A model generated the notes under the pieces. The model saw nothing but the letters and a program-made list of their open reading frames with translations, was not told where the DNA came from and ran no database searches. From IMG/VR virus record IMGVR_UViG_3300030117_002455, positions 1 through 28,106 of that record: DNA of 28,106 bases, one strand, 5' to 3'. The DNA comes from a virus. Shown here in pieces: positions 22,383-28,106 of this stretch (the first letter of the stretch is position 1; each line of letters opens with the position of its first letter). Both the position numbers and the translations under genes were made by a program.

Positions 22383-24772
22383 CGTGTCACCTTTTCTCTA
22401 TATACAATCTGTATATCGTTAACTTCAAAATTCGCATTTGTAGTGCCTGTTGTAGTCAAGGCTATACCTACCCCTGCACAGTTCTTAAAAGTGTCAGGAA
22501 AGGCCATTTTCGTCGTTTTATAGCCACCTGAGGACAATGTTCCAACATCAGTTAACGATATTTCAGATGCATCTATCTTTGTACCAAATGCTTGTACCTT
22601 AACATTATTACCTTCTTTATAATTAATATACAATGTATTATAATTTTTATTAGTTGCAGCAGATCCCATATCAAATTCTTTTGTTTGGTATAACACTTGA
22701 CTACCACTTTTAGTGCTAGGTGTCTTATCCCACTTTACTAAATCTATAGTATCTGGATTACTATTTAAACCTGCTACTGATGACCACCAATACAAATCAC
22801 CATTATTAAAATTTACTAAGTTTGTAATATCTCTATTACTAAATGTATTAGATTGTCTCCATGATTCTGATTTTAAATCATAAAACAATATATTATTATT
22901 CTTATTAACTATAATTAATTCTTTACTCTTAGGCAAATAACCTATAACATTGTTATCATGATAGTGACTTGTAGACCAATTAGTTAATTTAGGTTGTCCA
23001 TTTTGTGCTAAATTAATATCTATAACTTGTTGTCCATTGTAAATATATGCACCATATGTATTAAACCAAGCAACAAAACCTTCCCCCTTAACTACATGAT
23101 AGTCTTTCTCACAACCTTTATGTTCATACTCAGCTTCTAAAAATTCTATATCTCTAGATACATTTATAATAAATAATTTATTTCTTTTAAACTGTAACAA
23201 TTTATTACCTAATGATTCTAATTTAATAATAGTATCACCATCTTCTACCTCTACATCTATAAAAGTATTTTCTGGAAAGTTATCAAATTGATTTGGTAGT
23301 GACTTTAATACTCTATCGGATTTAGTTACAAGTTTTCTTTCACTATCATAATACTGTACATTACCTGCATAAACTCTTCTATTCAATATTGTAGATGTTT
23401 TAAATCCTGTATTAGCCTCACCTATAACAGAAGGACCTTCTACAATATATGGTTCTGCTATAGATAAATCAGTTATACCATCAGCTATAAATCTATCTGT
23501 ACTCATCCAACCTTGTATAGGCCATGTCCATTGTTTATCACTGTTTAATGTATATGGAAATAAAAATTGATAAGTCTGACTACCAGCATAACGTAGTCCT
23601 TTTGCAAAATCTACTTCTGCTAATAAATATTTTACTCCTATATTAGTAGAATTATCAATGGTAGCACCCTCTTGAAATCCATCCATTAAAGCATAATATA
23701 TTTTAAATCCAGAATATCTAGGATCTTTATCACCCATACGACCTGTTAATCCAAAATATAATTTTTGTGCTACATCTGTACTGCTTCCTCCTACAGATAC
23801 ATGTTGATATACATTACCTAAATATACTGCAACAGACTCTGATTTATTTGTATCGCTATCATAATTAGAATATACTTTAGATGCCCATAACCCATATCTT
23901 TTACCTGATTTAGGTTTAATACTTGTATCGTCATCAGCATTAACATCATTTCTAAAATATGCTATAACTGCCATAGAACCTTTACCATCAGAAGTATAAC
24001 CACTTGCATTGTCTAAATAACCATCTAATAAATCATGCATTTCTACAGCAGTTACTTCTACTTTATTTACATCTCCGCCAGTCCCCATAGCATAAGTACC
24101 ACTACTTTGTACATCTAACATAAATATTTCAGAATCATTATCAGGATGAAAGTGTGTCATTTTATTATACAATTTATCTGTTTCATATGCTACATTACTA
24201 CTAGTACCACCTTGTATAGGTGCTATATGTAGATTACTAGACACATAAACATTTGATAAGGAATTATTTATAGGTGATGTAGATGTAGTATATCCAAAGT
24301 TTCTATCAAAGTTATAATAACCTAAAACCTGTGGAGTATTACCTGCATTACCATAATGAGGTACAACTCTTATCTGTCCATCAACTGAGTACATTTCTAC
24401 CAATGATGCAGTATTACCATAGTCAATAGTTGTAGCTTCTGCTGCACTATTAGTAACATCATATATACGAACTATACTATCAGTCTTATCATTAATAAAT
24501 AAATACTCAGTTTCATTAATACCAGCTGCACCAAAGTTTCTATCTAAGTTTGTATGTAATAATCCATTACCATAGTTTAAAGCATCTATAGCTGTAACAT
24601 CGTTAGAACTTATGCTAGAAGCAATAGATCTACCTTCCATTACTAATTTACCTGGTATTTCATTAGATACATTTAATAATACTTGCGATTCTACATCTAA
24701 TATATCTCTACGATTAGTATTATTATTTAAACCACCACTAAAATTAGCTACATTTTTAATTAACTTTGGCAC
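22379..24772 (-). CDS. large beta-rich structural protein (tail nozzle/stabilisation-like)
   Basis: 797 aa with a GTG start at 24772, supported by GAGG seven bases upstream and an earlier in-frame limit. The N-terminus (NFSGGLNNNTNRRDILDVES) matches a pattern common in podovirus tail proteins, where a short Gly-Leu-Asn motif begins a beta-propeller-type body. Repeated strand-turn units (LLQFKRNKLFIIN; AWFNTYGAYIYNGQ; IGYLPKSKELIIVN) and a C-terminal jelly-roll-like part (CAGVGIALTTTGTTNANFEV) follow. T7 gp12-type nozzle proteins are the functional comparison; this is from architecture, not a sequence match. It overlaps the small genes on both sides. Confidence 0.6.
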   Translation of the reverse strand: MPKLIKNVANFSGGLNNNTNRRDILDVESQVLLNVSNEIPGKLVMEGRSIASSISSNDVTAIDALNYGNGLLHTNLDRNFGAAGINETEYLFINDKTDSIVRIYDVTNSAAEATTIDYGNTASLVEMYSVDGQIRVVPHYGNAGNTPQVLGYYNFDRNFGYTTSTSPINNSLSNVYVSSNLHIAPIQGGTSSNVAYETDKLYNKMTHFHPDNDSEIFMLDVQSSGTYAMGTGGDVNKVEVTAVEMHDLLDGYLDNASGYTSDGKGSMAVIAYFRNDVNADDDTSIKPKSGKRYGLWASKVYSNYDSDTNKSESVAVYLGNVYQHVSVGGSSTDVAQKLYFGLTGRMGDKDPRYSGFKIYYALMDGFQEGATIDNSTNIGVKYLLAEVDFAKGLRYAGSQTYQFLFPYTLNSDKQWTWPIQGWMSTDRFIADGITDLSIAEPYIVEGPSVIGEANTGFKTSTILNRRVYAGNVQYYDSERKLVTKSDRVLKSLPNQFDNFPENTFIDVEVEDGDTIIKLESLGNKLLQFKRNKLFIINVSRDIEFLEAEYEHKGCEKDYHVVKGEGFVAWFNTYGAYIYNGQQVIDINLAQNGQPKLTNWSTSHYHDNNVIGYLPKSKELIIVNKNNNILFYDLKSESWRQSNTFSNRDITNLVNFNNGDLYWWSSVAGLNSNPDTIDLVKWDKTPSTKSGSQVLYQTKEFDMGSAATNKNYNTLYINYKEGNNVKVQAFGTKIDASEISLTDVGTLSSGGYKTTKMAFPDTFKNCAGVGIALTTTGTTNANFEVNDIQIVYREKVTR

Positions 24773-24944
24773 TTTCTTTCCTCAACTTTACACAAAGCAT
24801 ATTACCTCTAGTAATATCATTCATATTTATAACCTTAACTTTTTTCTTTGATTTAGTTTTAAGATTATACTTACGTCTGCTATCACTAATAGACTTGCCT
24901 TTAAATTCTTGGCCTTTACCAGTCTCTGTATTAAACATTGCCAT
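24756..24944 (-). CDS. small basic protein, 62 aa
   Basis: Starts MAMFNTETGKGQEF, then a strongly basic region (SRRKYNLKTKSKKKVKV) and ends MLCVKLRKESAKVN. GGGGAGA lies before the ATG, inside the end of the metallophosphoesterase gene, and the end overlaps the GTG start of the 797-aa gene by 17 bases. This nested spacing at both ends, continuous with the operon, is why I accept it. Function unknown. Confidence 0.55.
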   Translation of the reverse strand: MAMFNTETGKGQEFKGKSISDSRRKYNLKTKSKKKVKVINMNDITRGNMLCVKLRKESAKVN

Positions 24945-25698
24945 CTATTATCTCTCCCCACAAAGATGTTTTACCATCTATTATCTCTACTACTTCCACT
25001 TTAAACTCACCGTTAGTATACCAATCAACAACAGCAAATGCATGACCCCAGTTATGTAGTCTACCTTTGAGCCATTTATTTTGTTCATGTGACATATCTT
25101 TCAAACATCCCAATGACCAAGCACCAATGTTACCATTAAGTTTTGTTAGTGTATGTCTTTGTATGTCGTGTGTATGTCCGTATATTACATTTTCTCCATA
25201 GGTTTCTAAGTGTTTCTTTGCATGGTATGTTGTAGCAAATGCTCCATGAAAGAATGTTAGCTTACCTATTTGTATTGGTAAATTATACTCAGTATATTTA
25301 TATCCTCTTTCTTTTATTTTACACGCTTTAAAAAAACTGTAATTACTAAGATAGGGATACTTATTAGAAAAATTATCCAGCCAGAGATCGTGATTGCCTT
25401 GAAGTAAATATTTCTTTTTACATTTAACTTCTTCCAATACTTTATCCCAAACATCTAATCCTTCATTTACCAATCGTATATCTTCATTAACTATAGGTAA
25501 TTGAAACTCAAGTGGTGGTAGTTTCTTATCTTTATATTTCCATGCTGATACAGACTCCCACTCCCCAACATCTCCTAGATTAACAAATACATCTGGTTCT
25601 ATTTTTTGTATAGCTTTTACTACACAATTAACTGCAGCTTTATCTTCTAATGGATAATGCTGGTCTGGTATTATTATACCACGTTGCTTAAGTTTCAA
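24931..25698 (-). CDS. calcineurin-like metallophosphoesterase
   Basis: 255 aa from a TTG start at 25698, with AGGAGG five bases upstream. All family motifs are present in order: D12-x-H14, GD (42-43), GNHD (101-104), H151 in FFHG, and GHTH (174-177). These bind two metal ions and hydrolyse phosphomonoesters or diesters. Substrates across the family range from nucleotides to DNA and proteins, so the target cannot be named. It lies among virion/late genes, away from the replication genes, which is notable. It could cleave a host signal nucleotide, process DNA ends or dephosphorylate something at assembly. Confidence 0.88.
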   Translation of the reverse strand: MKLKQRGIIIPDQHYPLEDKAAVNCVVKAIQKIEPDVFVNLGDVGEWESVSAWKYKDKKLPPLEFQLPIVNEDIRLVNEGLDVWDKVLEEVKCKKKYLLQGNHDLWLDNFSNKYPYLSNYSFFKACKIKERGYKYTEYNLPIQIGKLTFFHGAFATTYHAKKHLETYGENVIYGHTHDIQRHTLTKLNGNIGAWSLGCLKDMSHEQNKWLKGRLHNWGHAFAVVDWYTNGEFKVEVVEIIDGKTSLWGEIIDGNV

Positions 25699-25707
25699 TG
25701 GTACCTC

Positions 25708-25866
25708 CTATTTTTTATCTAAGGCTTTTTTAACTTCAGCCCATAGTTTGTCATCAAGTTTGTTAGATGATTTAGCTACTAACCAATCACCTAAATGCAT
25801 GATAACTGCTTTAATTAGTTTTTCTGTTCCTAAACTAGTTAGAACTTTACCTAATATTGGTCCCAT
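25708..25866 (-). CDS. small helical protein, 52 aa
   Basis: A short gene with an AGGAGA site. The start overlaps the previous stop (TAATG) and the end is 9 bases before the metallophosphoesterase start. MGPILGKVLTSLG leads an amphipathic helix (IKAVIMHLGDWLVAK), followed by SSNKLDDKLWAEVKKALDKK. The Asn-Lys-Leu-Asp-Asp-Lys ending in a helix is seen in many small phage proteins encoded near lysis genes, so a holin-accessory role is possible but unproven. Confidence 0.6.
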   Translation of the reverse strand: MGPILGKVLTSLGTEKLIKAVIMHLGDWLVAKSSNKLDDKLWAEVKKALDKK

Positions 25867-26063
25867 TATTTTTTCTCCTCACAGTTTTTATCGCAAGCTT
25901 CAAGACCTTTCATATAACCTTGATGCTCAATGATCATTTGTTTTACTTCTGCTAGCCTAGCATTACCTTCTTGAATTTGCCCAGCAAGTTCATTGTGTTG
26001 CTCTACTAGTGATTCCATTTTACTTTCTGCTTCTTTACGAAGATCGACTTTTTCTTTAGCCAT
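25866..26063 (-). CDS. coiled-coil protein, 65 aa
   Basis: Almost wholly helical with heptad-like hydrophobic spacing (MESLVEQHNELAGQIQEGNARLAEVKQMI), indicating a coiled coil. The tail has two Cys (EACDKNCEEKK). GAAGGAGAAG supplies the ribosome site. It may be an oligomeric scaffold-like or chaperone-type small protein in the virion operon. No family is recognised. Confidence 0.65.
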   Translation of the reverse strand: MAKEKVDLRKEAESKMESLVEQHNELAGQIQEGNARLAEVKQMIIEHQGYMKGLEACDKNCEEKK

Positions 26064-26080
26064 TGCTTCTCCTTCTTTTG

Positions 26081-26710
26081 TTAAAAAATACCTTTTCTTT
26101 TACGCTTTTCATCATCTATTGCCATCTTAATAAATGGAGCAACAGCACCAACCAAATCTAGCATACCTACTTTAGGAAACTTTAATTTTAATTGACTCCC
26201 TCCTTTACTAGATGCTATTTTTTTCTTAAGATCATCTGGAAGTTTTACATCAGTAACTTTTTCTCCAAGACCTTTAGTAGCTTTTTTTGCTAAATCATCA
26301 CCATATACAGTTGTATTAGGTGTTTTACTTTTAACTGTATCACGAATAATTTTACCAGATGTGTTTGGTTGATTAGCTGGTGTTTTAACCTTAATATTAG
26401 GTGTATCTCCACCACCTACGTCTGCTGGTGCTGTAGTTGCTCTAGCTTTTTCAAAAACCTCTCCAAAAACACCACCTGTACCTTTACCTCTTAATACGGA
26501 TGCTGCACTTTGAAGCAAGCCGTATCCAGCTCCTAATGGAGCAGCAGTAACACCTTTAAGTACATTAAGTGCTACACCTGCAGCCTTTCTACCTGGTGCT
26601 GATGCTAAACTTGATAAAGCAGCACCAGTACCTACAAGTTTTAAATTTCTCTCTAAATCAGCTTGTTTTTGAGCTTCAGTTTTATTGTTATCATCAAAAT
26701 TCCACGACAT
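26081..26710 (-). CDS. Gly/Ala-rich putative virion or membrane-associated protein, 209 aa
   Basis: A helical N-terminus is followed by long Gly/Ala/Leu-rich stretches (LVGTGAALSSLASAPG; GVALNVLKGVTAAPLGAG) able to contact membranes. Then come a Thr/Pro/Lys-rich linker and a C-terminal apolar segment (VGMLDLVGAVAPFIKMAI) followed by a basic tail (KRKRKGIF). A strong AGGAGGC site precedes the ATG. The layout suits an ejected or envelope-interacting virion protein. No family is recognised. Confidence 0.6.
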   Translation of the reverse strand: MSWNFDDNNKTEAQKQADLERNLKLVGTGAALSSLASAPGRKAAGVALNVLKGVTAAPLGAGYGLLQSAASVLRGKGTGGVFGEVFEKARATTAPADVGGGDTPNIKVKTPANQPNTSGKIIRDTVKSKTPNTTVYGDDLAKKATKGLGEKVTDVKLPDDLKKKIASSKGGSQLKLKFPKVGMLDLVGAVAPFIKMAIDDEKRKRKGIF

Positions 26711-26730
26711 AACGCCTCCTAATTTATATA

Positions 26731-27108
26731 TTATTTTATTTCTTTCCTAATATTTTCTAAAACAGATTGTTCATCAAACTTCATTGATATACCTGCTTCA
26801 AATCTTTTCACTTCTTTACCATTCTGAAATATAATAATAGTTGGTACTACCTTTATACTCCATTCTTTTTGTATTACTGCACCAATAGTTTTATTAGTTA
26901 AATCTACTTCTGCTATATAACAATCTTTCAACTTAGCAATGTCTAATCTATTAGCAAAGTTCCAAGAAGCATTTACCTGTACTACAGCACACTCTTCTAG
27001 GCTCATTAATTGTATTGCTTGAAAATTATCTAAGTTAACTGACTGCGAGTGTAGCCATGTAGACGATAGTCCAAGCCATAAGCATAATGATAATATAAAC
27101 TTTCTCAT
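26731..27108 (-). CDS. secreted thioredoxin-fold protein lacking CxxC
   Basis: 125 aa. An N-terminal signal peptide (MRKFILSLCLWLGLSSTWLH, likely cleavage near residues 21-23) is followed by a thioredoxin domain: VVQVNASWNFANR where the active site WCxxC would be, VDLTN, and the cis-Pro segment VVPTIIIFQNGKEV (P89). The two redox cysteines are absent (N50 and N53 region), so it should not be a thiol oxidoreductase. Other Cys (C40, C62) are not in the active-site place. A chaperone-like, structural or decoy role in the periplasm or virion is possible. It lies between a membrane/coiled-coil gene and a Gly/Ala-rich gene in the late operon. Confidence 0.75.
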   Translation of the reverse strand: MRKFILSLCLWLGLSSTWLHSQSVNLDNFQAIQLMSLEECAVVQVNASWNFANRLDIAKLKDCYIAEVDLTNKTIGAVIQKEWSIKVVPTIIIFQNGKEVKRFEAGISMKFDEQSVLENIRKEIK

Positions 27109-27117
27109 GATTCATCC

Positions 27118-27414
27118 TCATTTATTATTCATATCTATAAGTGTTTGAGTGATAGCTTTTGTGTCTTCTTTAATATCATCTACCTTCTCTTCTAACTTAT
27201 CTACTTTATTTTCTGTATTTAATATTGAATCACGAATCATTTGATCTTTCAAATCATATTCCATACGTGAAACCTCAGGCTCTGGCAGTTCTTTTGCAAG
27301 TTCTATCTCTGCTTGTAATGAATACCACATACCTATAATCATACCTACAGTAACTAAGATACTAATACCTGTTTCTATAGATAATGTAAATTTAGTGTCT
27401 TTACCTACTTCCAT
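27118..27414 (-). CDS. single-pass membrane protein with coiled coil, 98 aa
   Basis: One transmembrane helix (about residues 14-34, ETGISILVTVGMIIGMWYSL) is followed by a long coiled coil (DKLEEKVDDIKEDTKAITQTL). This anchor-plus-coil form is shared by Rz-type inner-membrane spanins and by some phage holin-like proteins. A spanin or other lysis role is therefore possible, but the lysozyme gene is 6 kb away. It starts 1 base after the stop of the Hint-domain gene. Confidence 0.65.
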   Translation of the reverse strand: MEVGKDTKFTLSIETGISILVTVGMIIGMWYSLQAEIELAKELPEPEVSRMEYDLKDQMIRDSILNTENKVDKLEEKVDDIKEDTKAITQTLIDMNNK

Positions 27415-27415
27415 T

Positions 27416-28106
27416 TTATTCCCCTATTTCTGAGTGTACCAATACGCCACCTGCGTAAAAGTTATTGTTTTTCGTTAATATGGTATATGTAGTATCCTTA
27501 TCTGCCATATACTCAAATCTATGTATTGCTTTTGTACCATCAATCATCTGTATACTATTACCTACTTCTAATTGATTTGCATCTAAATCATATAAATCTT
27601 TTGTTCTTTGTGGCCTATAACTAGCCATAGAACCATCTGCTAAATATATAGGGTGATCCCTAGTAACTATTATATTTTTTAATTCATCATTATCATCATA
27701 CATAACTTTAATTAAATTGTTATGTGCTACAAATAATGTATCTAATATTGGTACTTCTTCTATACTTTCTGTTTCAAAGTTATAAGAATAAATAATATCA
27801 CCATTATCTAAGTCATATATGCTTTTCATACCATCAGGAGTATTTACTAATATACTACCATGTATACACAATCCTTGTCCTAATCCACCAGATTGGAAAG
27901 TTATATTACCAGTTATAGCTGAAGTGTTAGCACCATTGTTTACCAAAGTAAAACTAAATGAACCAGTACCATCTTTATTAGAAGGTGTATGTTGCCAACC
28001 TGGTCTTAACTTTAATGTACCAGAATTAAAACTACTTAATGAACTTTCTAACTGACTAATACTAGATGCTCCACTTGTACCACTGCTTGGTGTACTTCCA
28101 TCTGTA
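27416..28106 (-). CDS. virion protein C-terminus with Hint (intein-like) domain, partial
   Basis: The frame is open to the window edge, so the start lies outside; 229 residues are visible. It begins with a Ser/Gly/Thr-rich linker and a beta segment (GSFSFTLVNNGAN; AITGNITFQ) typical of fibre or adhesin proteins. A Hint domain follows from the Cys encoded at 27866-27868: GLCIHGSILVNTPDGMKSI (block A), GDIIYSYN, VTRDHPIYL (block B TxxH), and YTILTKNNNFYAGGVLVHS (blocks F/G). Cys1 and TxxH are present. The usual terminal Asn after the penultimate His is Ser, and only five residues follow. N-terminal autocleavage is therefore plausible, while full protein splicing is not. An internal TTG (27946) is not the real start. 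Confidence 0.75.
   Translation of the reverse strand, partial: TDGSTPSSGTSGASSISQLESSLSSFNSGTLKLRPGWQHTPSNKDGTGSFSFTLVNNGANTSAITGNITFQSGGLGQGLCIHGSILVNTPDGMKSIYDLDNGDIIYSYNFETESIEEVPILDTLFVAHNNLIKVMYDDNDELKNIIVTRDHPIYLADGSMASYRPQRTKDLYDLDANQLEVGNSIQMIDGTKAIHRFEYMADKDTTYTILTKNNNFYAGGVLVHSEIGE

Noticed and set aside
1-28106. CRISPR array, insertion sequence, integrase or attachment site
   Set aside because: No spaced direct repeats, transposase, recombinase or duplicated att-like sequence was seen on either strand.

Overview
This window looks like part of the genome of a tailed, probably podovirus-like, lytic bacteriophage. It is strongly AT-rich. Genes are packed with ATGA or TAATG overlaps and mostly have clear Shine-Dalgarno sequences. 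One arm holds DNA replication and recombination genes and the other holds virion and lysis genes. There is no integrase, rRNA, tRNA, insertion sequence or CRISPR. Gene style resembles uncultured marine phages. The host cannot be fixed from the sequence; strong AGGAGG-type ribosome sites argue mildly for a proteobacterial host (such as SAR11) over Bacteroidetes.

Left block, + strand, 1-9.9 kb. A structured RNA leader (65-172) precedes small genes of unknown function. Then comes the most striking part, a compact cassette at 1288-5081 that looks like a whole ubiquitin-type system: a 104-aa protein ending in Gly-Gly-Cys-Leu-Asn (candidate ubiquitin-like modifier), a 630-aa protein with a candidate E2-like Cys motif, a JAB/JAMM metalloprotease with a perfect metal motif, and an E1-like ThiF adenylyltransferase. 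Stem-loops lie after the modifier gene and after the E1 gene. A zinc-ribbon protein and a ~170-nt structured leader follow. Next is a replication/recombination run: an ERF/Rad52-like candidate annealing protein, an SSB-like protein ending in an acidic MPF tip, a primase-helicase fusion, and a Holliday-junction-resolvase-like nuclease.

Convergence zone, 9.9-10.13 kb. The + strand block ends in a hairpin terminator. It is followed by a 119-nt element closed by a perfect 11-bp stem. The right block converges on it from the other side.

Right block, - strand, 28.1-10.1 kb (transcribed right to left). It starts with the C-terminal part of a virion protein carrying a Hint (intein-like) domain. After that come a membrane/coiled-coil protein, a secreted thioredoxin-fold protein without its CxxC, several small virion-type proteins, a calcineurin-like metallophosphoesterase, a 797-aa structural protein, a T4-type lysozyme, and three small proteins ahead of a giant 3066-aa protein. 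The giant protein has amphipathic N- and C-terminal regions typical of ejected internal virion proteins. Between about residues 900 and 1264 it carries lysine, RNP and DxDxD motifs laid out like the two double-psi barrels of multisubunit/YonO/crAss-type RNA polymerases. I therefore propose a virion-packaged, injected polymerase, in the manner of N4 vRNAP or crAss-like phage gp66.

The two main candidates for undescribed biology are the phage-encoded modifier/E2/JAB/E1 cassette and the giant polymerase-like virion protein. Both rest on motif reading and need profile and structure searches.
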